A stretch of 64,000 nucleotides of DNA from JAVVEH01 sp032251435 (lineage in GTDB: Bacteria; Verrucomicrobiota; Lentisphaeria; Oligosphaerales; MVZH01). Location: NCBI GenBank assembly GCA_032251435.1, contig JAVVEH010000013.1, forward strand, positions 1 to 64,000, read 5' to 3'. The notes beneath the pieces were generated by a model. That model had not been told where the DNA came from. It did no database searches and worked only from the letters and a program-made list of their open reading frames with translations. Made by a program: the position numbers and the translations under genes. Below are positions 26,021 to 35,092 of this stretch, one piece after another; position 1 is the first letter of the stretch, and each line of letters opens with the position of its first letter.

Positions 26021-27331
26021 ATGATTAAAGCTGTTGTTAAAACTCAATTGTTGGCCGCCCGCGCGGGTGAAATAACCCCCGCGATGGAGACGGTCGCCGC
26101 CGCTGAGAATCTTTCCCCTGACTTTGTGCGGGAGGAAGTGGCCAAGGGGCATGCGGTGATCCCGGCTAATATTCATCATCAGGCGCTTCAACCCATGGGG
26201 ATAGGAGCGGCATTTAAAACAAAAATAAACGCGAATATCGGCAACTCATCACTGAGCAGCGACGCCGCGGGGGAATTGGAAAAACTCCGCACCGCGGTTT
26301 CTTACGGGGCGGACACAGTCATGGATTTGAGCACCGGCGCGAATGTGACGGGAATACGCACCGCGATCATCGCCGCGAGCGAGGTTCCCATTGGCACGGT
26401 TCCGCTCTATGAGGCCATTTGCCGGGTTGACAAAATCGAGGATTTGACCGCGGACCTGCTGCTGGCGGTGATCAAGGAACAGGCGGAACAAGGGGTGGAC
26501 TACATGACTGTCCACGTGGGGTTGTTGAAAGAGCATGTTCCCGTGGCGAAAAAACGGTTGCTGGGCATTGTCAGCCGGGGAGGAGCGATCACCGCCCAAT
26601 GGATGGAACATCATGGCCGGCAGAATCCGCTGTATGAGCGGTTTGATGAGCTGCTGTCTATATGCCTGGCGCATGATGTCACCTTGTCTTTAGGGGATGG
26701 TCTGCGCCCCGGATGTCTGGCGGACGCCTCGGACGCGGCTCAGTTCGCAGAGCTGGACGTGCTTGGCGAACTGGTGTCCCGCAGCCGGGCGGCGGGAGTC
26801 CAGGTCATGGTGGAAGGTCCCGGGCATATTCCGTTGGACGAAGTGCGCATGAACATGGAACGCCAGGCGGACATTTGCGACGGGGCGCCCTTTTATATCC
26901 TCGGACCGGTGGTTATTGACTGCGCCCCCGGATACGATCATATCACCTCCTGCATCGGCGCCGCTGTCGGCGCCATGCATGGCGCGGCGATGCTTTGCTA
27001 TGTGACTCCTAAAGAACACCTGGGGCTGCCCAACGCCCGGGATGTGCGTGACGGCGTGATCGCTTACAAAATCGCCGCGCACGCCGCGGACGTGGCTCGA
27101 AAACGCCCGGGAGCGAGAGACCGGGACGACGCGATTTCCCGGGCCCGGGCCGATTTTGACTGGAATAAACAATTTCAACTGGCGCTGGACCCTTGTAAAG
27201 CGCGTGAGTTGCGCGTCGAGGCGCTGGCTGAGTCCGGGCGGGCCGAGGAGGCCGAGCGGGAGGCGAACTATTGCACGATGTGCGGTCCTAAATTCTGCTC
27301 CATGCGGATTTCAAAAGAACTTCACGGATGA
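26021..27331 (+). CDS. thiC: Phosphomethylpyrimidine synthase ThiC
   Basis: 436 residues. Radical SAM enzyme converting 5-aminoimidazole ribotide to hydroxymethylpyrimidine phosphate for thiamine synthesis. Signatures include IGNSSLS-like NIGNSSLSSD, DTVMDLSTG, PIGTVPLYEA, VEGPGHIPLDEV, and the C-terminal 4Fe-4S motif CTMCGPKFC (CxxCxxxxC). I chose the ATG at 26021, which opens a normal N-terminus (IKAVVKTQLLAARAGEIT); an upstream frame start at 25961 lacks family resemblance. The length is on the short, bacterial side because the long N-terminal extension is absent. Confidence 0.95.
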   Translation: MIKAVVKTQLLAARAGEITPAMETVAAAENLSPDFVREEVAKGHAVIPANIHHQALQPMGIGAAFKTKINANIGNSSLSSDAAGELEKLRTAVSYGADTVMDLSTGANVTGIRTAIIAASEVPIGTVPLYEAICRVDKIEDLTADLLLAVIKEQAEQGVDYMTVHVGLLKEHVPVAKKRLLGIVSRGGAITAQWMEHHGRQNPLYERFDELLSICLAHDVTLSLGDGLRPGCLADASDAAQFAELDVLGELVSRSRAAGVQVMVEGPGHIPLDEVRMNMERQADICDGAPFYILGPVVIDCAPGYDHITSCIGAAVGAMHGAAMLCYVTPKEHLGLPNARDVRDGVIAYKIAAHAADVARKRPGARDRDDAISRARADFDWNKQFQLALDPCKARELRVEALAESGRAEEAEREANYCTMCGPKFCSMRISKELHG

Positions 27332-27394
27332 CACCCATGCCATATTCGGTGGCGACGTTAGTTTTTTCTGTTCAAAGTTTATCACAGGATGAAG

Positions 27395-28015
27395 ATGGCG
27401 AACGCTGAACTAGACAATCAAACGGCGGCGGACGAGGAAGAGGCGCTGAGGCGGGCGGAAGAGGAAAATGAGTTGGTCCGTCAGGCCAAAAAGGGCGATG
27501 ATGAGGCGTTCGGCGAGCTTGTCCGGCGCTATCAAGGGCGCTTGCGGGCCTACACCAGTCAATATGTTGACAACGCCAGTGATGTGTTTGAGATTGTTCA
27601 GGACGCCTTTTTGAACACGCATAAGCATTTGGACCGGTTTGAGACCGGGCGGGCGTTTTATCCCTGGCTGAGGACGATATGCCATAACTTGGTTTTAAAT
27701 TATTTTCGTTCCCGGCGCAGTAAACGACATATTACGCTGCAACTTGTTGATGACGCCATTTTTGAGCGTTTGGACGCGGGCGAAGGTGTCCGGGATGATG
27801 ACGCGTCCGAGCGCAAAATCGAAACATTACGCGCGTGTATTCAACGCCTGGCGAAGTCTCAACAGCAATTAGTGAAAGACCGTTACCACCACCGTGTGGC
27901 GGTTAAAGAAATCGCCGCCAGTCAAGGGGCTAGCGCGGCCAGTATATCCATGCGTCTGCGGCGGATTCGAGATAGATTGAAGACGTGTATGACCGAACGA
28001 TTAAGGCGCACGTAA
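27395..28015 (+). CDS. ECF-type sigma-70 factor
   Basis: About 206 residues. Region 2 is clear (FGELVRRYQGRLRAYTSQYV, then FEIVQDAFLNTHKHLDRFE and FYPWLRTICHNLVLNYFR). Region 4 has KDRYHHRVAVKEIAASQGASAASISMRLRRIRDRL as the helix-turn-helix, split here as core VKEIAASQGASAASISM. This resembles the small ECF subfamily found in Planctomycetes and Verrucomicrobia. The ATG at 27395 has AGGA five bases upstream. The anti-sigma gene overlaps its stop (TAATG), so the pair is coupled. Confidence 0.92.
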   Translation: MANAELDNQTAADEEEALRRAEEENELVRQAKKGDDEAFGELVRRYQGRLRAYTSQYVDNASDVFEIVQDAFLNTHKHLDRFETGRAFYPWLRTICHNLVLNYFRSRRSKRHITLQLVDDAIFERLDAGEGVRDDDASERKIETLRACIQRLAKSQQQLVKDRYHHRVAVKEIAASQGASAASISMRLRRIRDRLKTCMTERLRRT

Positions 28016-29010
28016 TGAAGCGCGAGCGAATTTGGGAATTTTTAGAAGCTTACCGTGACGGCGTGATTGACGAGGCGGCCGCCACGGATTTGGCGTATCT
28101 TATCCGCGCGGGGGGTGACGACGCGGACTGGGTACTGGACGAACTGGCGTTCACCGGTTGGGTTCAACAGGCGTTGGAACAGCTGGATGAAGCTGGTTTT
28201 GTGCGCAGTTTTTTAGAACGGCTCAAGGCGGAAAGAGGGGAGGACGATTTCACGCGGGTGTTTTCACAACGGCTGGCGGTGGAGACACAGAAAATCAAGA
28301 AACAAGAAGCGGCGGAGTCACGTCTGAAAATGCCGTTTCGAGACTTTCTCGGGTCCGCCACCGACATCCGGTCGGCGCGGCGCGGCGCGGCGCGGCGGCG
28401 GGGGACCAAACGGGGCGCGGCGGCTGTGGCGCTTGTGGTTGTTTGCCTGGTGATTATTATTTCCGGAAGTTCGTATTTGTTGTGGACGCGGTCACATCAT
28501 CGGGTCATCGCGGGTATGTTGGAGGAATTTTCTCCCGGTGTGCTGGTCTTGACCGGAGACAGACGGTCCGACGTGGCGCCCGGCGGCCCGGTCCGGGAGG
28601 GCCAAGCGGTGCATGTGCCGTCCAACGGGCACGCGGTTTTCAGCGACAGCGGGGGAGGGCGGTGGCGACTGCACGGCGGCAGCAAAGTGGTCGTTATGCC
28701 CCAGGACATTCAAGCGGGTCATCTCTCTTTTCCTGACGCGGAAGGCATTTACTTACAGACTGGCAAACTAGCCGGGGACATTTCAGCGTCAGGATCCGGG
28801 TTGACATTTGTCACCACCCCTCACGCCACGGCCGAGTTCAACGGGCCGGTGTCTTTTTCTTTATCCGCCACGGCGGGCTCCACCTTCGCGGAGGTTGAGA
28901 AAGGCAAATTAGTCATCACACGAAAAACAGACGGGCGCACCATCGAACTGCGAAGCGGCCATTACGCGATGGTGGCGGCCGACGCTGACTTTGAATCCTT
29001 GGAAAAGTAG
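28015..29010 (+). CDS. FecR-like anti-sigma factor, single membrane span
   Basis: 331 residues. A cytoplasmic N-terminal helical domain of about 100 residues, of the type that binds ECF sigma factors, is followed by a basic stretch (RRGAARRRGTKR), one membrane helix (about 135-155, AVALVVVCLVIIISGSSYLL) and a FecR-type beta domain (about 175-320). The start overlaps the sigma stop as TAATG. Signal perception outside the membrane would release the sigma factor. The MoxR gene starts 8 bases after its stop and may be a target or partner. Confidence 0.85.
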   Translation: MKRERIWEFLEAYRDGVIDEAAATDLAYLIRAGGDDADWVLDELAFTGWVQQALEQLDEAGFVRSFLERLKAERGEDDFTRVFSQRLAVETQKIKKQEAAESRLKMPFRDFLGSATDIRSARRGAARRRGTKRGAAAVALVVVCLVIIISGSSYLLWTRSHHRVIAGMLEEFSPGVLVLTGDRRSDVAPGGPVREGQAVHVPSNGHAVFSDSGGGRWRLHGGSKVVVMPQDIQAGHLSFPDAEGIYLQTGKLAGDISASGSGLTFVTTPHATAEFNGPVSFSLSATAGSTFAEVEKGKLVITRKTDGRTIELRSGHYAMVAADADFESLEK

Positions 29011-29017
29011 GCGGGCG

Positions 29018-30016
29018 ATGAATGAGGACATAAAAAACGCCGGGGAACTGGCCGGTGTCACAGAGGATCTCCGCGGAGAGATCGCGAAAGTGATTATTGG
29101 CCAGGAAGATGTCATTGAGCAGCTTCTTATCGGGTTGTTTTGTCACCAGCATTGTTTCATGGTCGGCGTGCCTGGATTGGCGAAAACCCTGATGGTCTCA
29201 ACGCTTTCCCGGGTGTTGAACCTGAATTTCAAACGCATTCAATTCACGCCTGATTTGATGCCTTCGGATATTATCGGAACAGACATCATTCAAGATAATC
29301 CGGCCAGCGGAAAACGGGAATTCACGTTTTTCCGCGGACCGGTTTTCGCCAACTTGGTTTTGGCCGACGAAATCAACCGGACACCACCCAAGACGCAAGC
29401 CGCTTTACTGGAAGCCATGCAAGAACGGCAAGTGACGGTCGGCACCCGGACATTGAAGCTGGAAGAGCCATTTTTTGTGCTGGCGACCCAGAATCCGATT
29501 GAGCAGGAAGGCACGTATCCCTTGCCTGAGGCGCAATTGGATCGTTTCATGTTGAGTATCCGTGTGAATTATCCCCAGCCGGAGGAAGAGCTGGATATTT
29601 TACGGATGACGACTGTCGATCAGGAAGAGATTGTCAAGCCAGTGCTCCAGGCGGAGGATATTATCCGGTATCAAAAACTGGTCCGCCGGGTGCCGGTGCC
29701 GGATCACGTGTACACCTATGCTTTGGAGTTAGTCCGCCGCACACGGCCGACGGACACCATCGCGCCTCCTTTTATCAAGGAATGGGTGGATTTTGGCGCG
29801 GGCCCCCGGGCGGGGCAGAATCTGATTTTTGGCGCCAAAGCCCGGGCGCTCATGAAAGGCCGCAGCTGCGCGACCAGTGAAGATGTCGCCATCTTGGCTA
29901 AACCCGTCTTACGACACCGTGTGGTGACGAATTTTAACGCCGACTCAGAGGGTGTCGGCGCCGAGGCTATCATCGAACGGTTATTGGCGGAGACACCCGT
30001 GCATGGGGATGATTGA
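29018..30016 (+). CDS. MoxR-type AAA+ ATPase (second copy)
   Basis: 332 residues. Walker A VGVPGLAKTLM (about 44-54), Walker B LVLADEINRTPPK, sensor FVLATQNPIEQEGTYPLPEAQLDRF, and the usual GAGPRAGQNLI. This is the canonical MoxR type, clearly diverged from the first copy at 2.4 kb. The ATG at 29018 follows GCGGGCG weakly, and the frame opens from 28991 inside the preceding gene. Its stop overlaps the DUF58 start (TGATG). Confidence 0.93.
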   Translation: MNEDIKNAGELAGVTEDLRGEIAKVIIGQEDVIEQLLIGLFCHQHCFMVGVPGLAKTLMVSTLSRVLNLNFKRIQFTPDLMPSDIIGTDIIQDNPASGKREFTFFRGPVFANLVLADEINRTPPKTQAALLEAMQERQVTVGTRTLKLEEPFFVLATQNPIEQEGTYPLPEAQLDRFMLSIRVNYPQPEEELDILRMTTVDQEEIVKPVLQAEDIIRYQKLVRRVPVPDHVYTYALELVRRTRPTDTIAPPFIKEWVDFGAGPRAGQNLIFGAKARALMKGRSCATSEDVAILAKPVLRHRVVTNFNADSEGVGAEAIIERLLAETPVHGDD

Positions 30017-30900
30017 TGCCCGCTTTCGACCAACTGACATCACGGCGGTTATCCCGTTTCCGGTCGTTTGAATTATTGGCCCGTTCCGTTGTTGAAGGGT
30101 TTGTGACGGGGCTGCACCGTTCTCCGTTTAAGGGGTTCGCGGTTGAATTCGCGGAACACCGTCCCTACACGCCCGGAGATGACGTGAAGCACCTTGATTG
30201 GAAGGTGTTCGGGAAAAATGAGAAATTCTTCATCCGGCAGTATGAGGAAGACACATCCCTGCGGGCTTTTTTAATGCTGGACACGTCCGGCTCTATGGGA
30301 TACCAAACGGGCGCTTTTTCCAAATTGGACTTTGGCAGGTTTATTTGCGGCGTTTTCGCCTATGTCTTGTTTCAGCAAAGCGATTCAGTGGGAGCGGTGA
30401 CCTTTGATTCCAATATTCGCCAATTATTATCTCCCGGTGGCTCACGGCGGCATTTGAAGAGAGTGCTGGACACGTTCGGGGCGGCCAAGCCGGGAAAAGA
30501 TACGGATCTGGGAATGGTCATGCACCGCTTGGCTAATCGGCTGAGGAGGCGGGCCTTAATCGTCATTGTGTCCGATTTCTTTGATAACAGTCGTGAAATC
30601 ATCAAGGCGCTGACGCATTTTTCTCACCGCCATCACGAGATCATTGTTTTTCAAGTGCTCGATCGTGAGGAGGTGACATTCCCGTTTTCCGGGCAGACGC
30701 GGTTCGAAGGGATGGAAGGGGAACCAGGGGTTCTCGTTGACCCCGTCCGCGTCAAAACTGAATACCAACGCCAGTTCACGCTTCATCAGACCGACATTCG
30801 GAAAGCCTGTCACCGGTTGCATATTGATTTTAGGCAAATGGTGACGGATGAGCCCTTTGAAAAGGCCATGGGGAAGTTCTTCGCCGATAGAATGGGGTGA
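30016..30900 (+). CDS. DUF58 / von Willebrand A-like protein (second copy)
   Basis: 294 residues. It has the full DUF58 pattern (GFAVEFAEHRPYTPGDDVKHLDWKVFGK) and a metal-site DTSGSMGY (about residue 90), followed by IVIVSDFFDN. It is coupled to the MoxR gene by a one-base TGATG overlap. With the sigma/anti-sigma pair upstream it makes a four-gene unit, distinct from the long Bat operon because no vWA membrane proteins follow. Confidence 0.93.
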   Translation: MPAFDQLTSRRLSRFRSFELLARSVVEGFVTGLHRSPFKGFAVEFAEHRPYTPGDDVKHLDWKVFGKNEKFFIRQYEEDTSLRAFLMLDTSGSMGYQTGAFSKLDFGRFICGVFAYVLFQQSDSVGAVTFDSNIRQLLSPGGSRRHLKRVLDTFGAAKPGKDTDLGMVMHRLANRLRRRALIVIVSDFFDNSREIIKALTHFSHRHHEIIVFQVLDREEVTFPFSGQTRFEGMEGEPGVLVDPVRVKTEYQRQFTLHQTDIRKACHRLHIDFRQMVTDEPFEKAMGKFFADRMG

Positions 30901-31005
30901 GTGCCACAAGTCCACTGACCTTTTCCCACCTTGAAAGCCAGCTGTCCAGACGGTCGTTTCAGTCGGACAAGCCGGGGGGCGAAGGGCTTCCGCCGACCCG
31001 CTTGA

Positions 31006-33357
31006 TCAGTGATCCGGCTGTGTGACAGAGAGCTGGCATGTCCCCGCCCCCAGTGTGAGTTCCCAGTGCTCATGACACCAACGGGGGGAGGATTTAGTGA
31101 CGCCTTCCAGCACCTGTGGCGGAGTGTTTTCATCTCCCGGCAAGCGGACCTGGGCCGCGGCCGTTGGCGGGATCGTGAACGAGTAAGTGACCCGGTCTTC
31201 CTCCCGCCGCCAGTCCGAGATTATTTCCCCCCGCGGGGACATATGGCTGGCGCGCGCCCAATCCAATCCTTTCACCGGATGAGGCTCAATAAAAAAGCGC
31301 TGAAAACCCGGGAAATCCGGGTCAGGGCGGATGCCCGCCAGAGCCTTATAGAACCAGGCGCCGATGTCGCTGAACATATGGTGCATGCGTGACGCCGCGC
31401 CATTCCAGTTTTCCCAAAGTGTCGTGGCCCCTTGGCGAATCCAGTTTCCCCAGCCGGGAAACGTAGTTTGTGACGCGATCGTGAAGGCCACGTCGGCATA
31501 GCCATTCCGAGTCAACACATCCATGACATATTTAGCCCCGAGAATACCGGTCCAGATGTGGCCATCCCGGTCGTTCACCGCTTTCACCAACCGCTCCACC
31601 GCTTTCCGTTTAGCGATGGGGTCGTCATCCAGAAATCCCTGGTATACCACACAGGCTTGAGCTGTCTGGGAGGCGGAGGTCGCCAGGCCGGTTTTTGAAT
31701 CAAAAAAACGCTCTAAAAAGGCCTCCTTCACCTCCCCGGCAATCTGACTGAACATGTCCATCTCACGTTTTTTTCCCAATATGCCCGCCATTTTAGAGAC
31801 GAGACAGGCGGATTTAAAATAATAAGCCGTTGAGGTTAATTCGGCGGGACACTCGTACCCCCAGGGGCTTTTTTCCGGCGGACACCAGTCACCTAAACCA
31901 CTGAAAATAACGCGCCCGTCAGCGATTGTGCCCAGGTAATCCACATACCTGCTTACAGAAGCGAAGTGGCGTTCCAGGATACTGGTGTCGCCCGTGAATT
32001 CATACAGATGCCACAGAATAATCGGGTAGGCGCTGTCCCAGGCGGGGCCGCTGCCGAAGTTATAGCCCCAGCCGCCCGTGGGAACGATCGCCGCCAACTG
32101 TCCCGATGGACGCTGGCTGTCCGCCAGATCATCCAGCCATTTTTTGTATGCCGCGGTCATGTCAAAGTTAAACAGAGCCTGTTCAGCGGACAGGTGCGCG
32201 TCTCCTGTCCAGCCGTTTTTTTCACGGTGCGGACAATCGGTCGGGAACCCGTGGTAATTGAAGAGAGTGGAATTGATCACACAGTCGTGGATACTGTTGA
32301 ACAGGGGTTTCGAGCACTGGAATGAGCCACGCCGCGAAAGATCGGTATGGACAATCACCCCGCGGATATGCTCGAGAGAAGGCAGGCCGGGCAAACCGGT
32401 GACCCGCATGTACCGGAAGCCGTGGTAAACAAAGCGCGGCGACCATATTTCCACCGGTTCCCCTTTCAAGATATATATGTCCCGCTGAAACCGTTCAGAA
32501 TCCGTAAGATCGTCGAGATTGCGCTGGTCCAGCCGCCCGTCTTCAGTCAACAGTTCGCCATACGTGATGGTCACTTCAGTGCCCGGCGGACCGGCGACGC
32601 GAAGTTGCGCCCAACCCGATATGGAGCGGCCGAGGTCATAGATGACACCACCGTCCGGGGCGGGAAACATGGCGACCGGCTTAACAGCTTGATGACACCG
32701 AATCGGCGGACACGTCTGGGGAAGGAGAACGCCTCCAGGCCCCGCGGTTATGTGCGTCTCCGTCCAATCACTGTCATCATAACCGGCTGTATTCCATCCC
32801 TTTTGCTCCAAGCGGGCGTCAAAGGTTTCCCCTTGCCGCAAGTCGGAAAAAATAACGGGGCCGTCGTGCGCTTTCCAATGCGAATCGGAGACAATCACCG
32901 CGTCATGTCCATCGGCAAAGCGCATGTCGAGCTGACATAGGAGCTTGGGTAAGCCGCGCCACGATGCCTGGGCGAAATTCCAAGCGTCATCCGTCTGGCA
33001 GTTGTACCACCCGTTTCCCAGCATGACCCCGATACAGTTAGTCCCTTTTCGAAGATACGCGCTGATATCGTGGGTGACATACAGGACGCGTTTGTCATAG
33101 GCCGTGAAGGCGGGATCAAGCACATGGTCACCAACCAGGACGCCATTGATGTAAAGCTCGTGGAATCCAAGTCCGCACAGATGACACTTGGCGGTTTCCG
33201 GGAGCTCTTGCAGTTGAAATTCCTTTCTCAGAAGCGGTCCCGGGGGCGTTTTCCGCGGCTCAATAAAAGGGGGTGTGGAAGAAATCCATTTGGCTTGCCA
33301 GACGACACTGTCTGATTGAGAGGATGTTTCGCGGTTCTCTACCATTTTCGGATCCAC
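31006..33357 (-). CDS. Alpha-L-rhamnosidase, GH78 family
   Basis: 783 residues. Hydrolyses terminal alpha-L-rhamnose. N-terminal beta domains (LCGLGFHELYINGVLVGDHVLDPA is a typical start) precede the (alpha/alpha)6 barrel, where DCPHREKNGWTGDAHL carries the conserved Arg-x-Glu acid residue and WLDDLADSQ and GDWCPP follow. A C-terminal beta domain ends the protein (EPHPVKGLDWARAS). No signal peptide is visible, so it probably acts in the cytoplasm on imported oligosaccharides. The start codon is uncertain: GTG at 33357, or ATG at 33345 at better spacing from AGGA. It fits a polysaccharide-degrading lifestyle. Confidence 0.92.
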   Translation of the reverse strand: MDPKMVENRETSSQSDSVVWQAKWISSTPPFIEPRKTPPGPLLRKEFQLQELPETAKCHLCGLGFHELYINGVLVGDHVLDPAFTAYDKRVLYVTHDISAYLRKGTNCIGVMLGNGWYNCQTDDAWNFAQASWRGLPKLLCQLDMRFADGHDAVIVSDSHWKAHDGPVIFSDLRQGETFDARLEQKGWNTAGYDDSDWTETHITAGPGGVLLPQTCPPIRCHQAVKPVAMFPAPDGGVIYDLGRSISGWAQLRVAGPPGTEVTITYGELLTEDGRLDQRNLDDLTDSERFQRDIYILKGEPVEIWSPRFVYHGFRYMRVTGLPGLPSLEHIRGVIVHTDLSRRGSFQCSKPLFNSIHDCVINSTLFNYHGFPTDCPHREKNGWTGDAHLSAEQALFNFDMTAAYKKWLDDLADSQRPSGQLAAIVPTGGWGYNFGSGPAWDSAYPIILWHLYEFTGDTSILERHFASVSRYVDYLGTIADGRVIFSGLGDWCPPEKSPWGYECPAELTSTAYYFKSACLVSKMAGILGKKREMDMFSQIAGEVKEAFLERFFDSKTGLATSASQTAQACVVYQGFLDDDPIAKRKAVERLVKAVNDRDGHIWTGILGAKYVMDVLTRNGYADVAFTIASQTTFPGWGNWIRQGATTLWENWNGAASRMHHMFSDIGAWFYKALAGIRPDPDFPGFQRFFIEPHPVKGLDWARASHMSPRGEIISDWRREEDRVTYSFTIPPTAAAQVRLPGDENTPPQVLEGVTKSSPRWCHEHWELTLGAGTCQLSVTQPDH

Positions 33358-33565
33358 GTCCTGTCACATGTGATGGGGCTTCTCCCTAGCTAGCTCTCCG
33401 TTCGACCCTAATATGATTGAATGAAGGAATAAAGCAAGAAAAGCGGATGAACATTCCTGGAGAAACCCCGCCCGGACCTGTAAAACGATGAGAGATGAAT
33501 TATGTTAACCTTCCCGTACTTTTCCGGGATAGACCCTGACCTATTTGACTTGGAGAGTGATTGTT

Positions 33566-34885
33566 GTGAAACGTATTGTTTGTAAATTTGGCGGCACGAG
33601 TCTGGCGGACGCCTCGCAATTTGAAAAAGTCCGGGATATTATCGCCCGCGACCCGAGTCGGAAGATTATCGTGGTGTCCGCTCCCGGCAAACGGCATAAG
33701 GATGATCCGAAGATTACCGATCTGCTGTATTTAGCCCAGGAGACCGCGGAGCTGAAAGGCGATGTCAGCGCTTCGTTCGATCAGATCCGCGACCGGTTTC
33801 TGACCATTGAGCGTGACCTGGGCCTTGATCCCGTTCTCGCGCCGGTTCTGTCCGCGTTTGAAGTGGAATTAACCGCCGGGGTCAGCAAAGATTACGCCGC
33901 CAGCCGGGGAGAGTATTTTTCGGGCCTGCTCATGGCCTCTCTGCTTGGAGCGGAGTTTATTGACCCGCGGGATTACGTCGTGATCGACGCCTTCGGGCGG
34001 ACGGATCCCGTGACGTATGAGGCGCTCGGAGACGCGCTCGCGGAGGAATCGAAAACGTACGTCATGCCCGGGTTTTACGGCCGCGACCATCAAGGCCGGG
34101 TGAAAACCTTCTCCCGGGGGGGATCCGACGTGTCCGGCGCGGTCGCCGCCCGGGCGGGCGGCGCGGATGTGTATGAAAACTGGACGGACGTGTCCGGCTT
34201 GCTCATGGCTGATCCGCGCGTGGTTGACTCGCCCTGTCATATGGATCAAGTGACGTATAAAGAAATCCGCGAATTATCCTACATGGGCGCCAGCGTGTTT
34301 CATGACGAGGCGATTTTGCCGGTTCGTGAGGTGGGGATACCCATCAATATCCGTAATACAAACGCTCCGGATGACGCGGGCACGATGATTGTGCCCGCAT
34401 TCACCGGCAGCAAGTATAAAATCGCCGGTATCGCCGGTAAACAGAATTTTTCCATGATCGGTCTCGAAAAGGGGCTGATGAACAAAGAAGTGGGGTTTGG
34501 CTATAAAGTGCTGCAGGTGTTGAGCACGCATAATGTCAGTTATGAACATTGTCCCAGCAGCATTGACACCATGAGTGTGATCCTGGAACATGACCAGATC
34601 GCGGGAAAAGAGGAACTCATCCTCGAAGAGTTGAAACAAGCGGTCTCGCCCGACAAGATTGAATTGACCGAAGGTCTGGCGCTCATCGCCATTGTGGGTG
34701 AGGAAATGACCAATACAATCGGCATGGCGAGCGTTGTGTTCAGCGCCTTGGCTGAGGCCAAAGTGAATGTGCGCGTCATCAACCAAGGCGCTTCCGAGTT
34801 GAATATCATCGTCGGTGTCGCCGAGGCGGATTACGCGCCCGCGGTGCGAGCCCTGTATCACGCCTTTTTAGATGTTGATTTGTAA
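33566..34885 (+). CDS. Aspartate kinase
   Basis: About 439 residues. First step of the Lys/Thr/Met pathway. KFGGTSLADASQF opens the amino-acid kinase domain; TFSRGGSDVSGAVAA is the aspartokinase signature, with YENWTDVSGLLMADPRVV after it. Two ACT domains complete the C-terminus. I place the start at the GTG at 33566, ten bases after GGAG; the frame extends to 33545 without a better ribosome site. The proportions fit a single-chain class without a fused homoserine dehydrogenase. Confidence 0.93.
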   Translation: MKRIVCKFGGTSLADASQFEKVRDIIARDPSRKIIVVSAPGKRHKDDPKITDLLYLAQETAELKGDVSASFDQIRDRFLTIERDLGLDPVLAPVLSAFEVELTAGVSKDYAASRGEYFSGLLMASLLGAEFIDPRDYVVIDAFGRTDPVTYEALGDALAEESKTYVMPGFYGRDHQGRVKTFSRGGSDVSGAVAARAGGADVYENWTDVSGLLMADPRVVDSPCHMDQVTYKEIRELSYMGASVFHDEAILPVREVGIPINIRNTNAPDDAGTMIVPAFTGSKYKIAGIAGKQNFSMIGLEKGLMNKEVGFGYKVLQVLSTHNVSYEHCPSSIDTMSVILEHDQIAGKEELILEELKQAVSPDKIELTEGLALIAIVGEEMTNTIGMASVVFSALAEAKVNVRVINQGASELNIIVGVAEADYAPAVRALYHAFLDVDL

Positions 34886-34905
34886 GGCTTTTTCAGGCAG
34901 GCATA

Positions 34906-34951
34906 GTGACTTTTCCGCGATACCGGCGGCATTGTAAAGCGGGAAAGTCAC
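34906..34951 (+). terminator. Imperfect inverted repeat downstream of the aspartokinase gene
   Basis: GTGACTTTTCCGC (34906) and GCGGGAAAGTCAC (34939) pair over 13 positions with one mismatch around a 20-base loop. No U-run follows, so termination is only one possibility. Confidence 0.4.
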
Positions 34952-35047
34952 CATACGCTTGCTTCGCTCCACCCGGGCGGGCTGAGCCACGCTGGCTCCA
35001 GAGCCGCGGAGCCAGGCAAGTCACTCATCGCGACGGTTCCAATCAAG

Positions 35048-35068
35048 GCCCGCCGCTCGGCGGGCTTT
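35048..35068. terminator. Intrinsic terminator between converging genes
   Basis: GCCCGCCG-CT-CGGCGGGC is a perfect eight-pair stem followed by TTTG on the + strand, with AA-rich sequence before it. It lies between the aspartokinase gene and the opposite-strand exported protein and could serve both. Confidence 0.65.
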
Positions 35069-35092
35069 GTCGACTGTGACAAGCGGGTCGGG

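Noticed and set aside
34886..35045. Possible tRNA in the gap after the aspartokinase gene (GGTTCCAATC looks like a T-loop)
   Set aside because: No matching acceptor, D or anticodon stems; the sequence is explained by inverted repeats.
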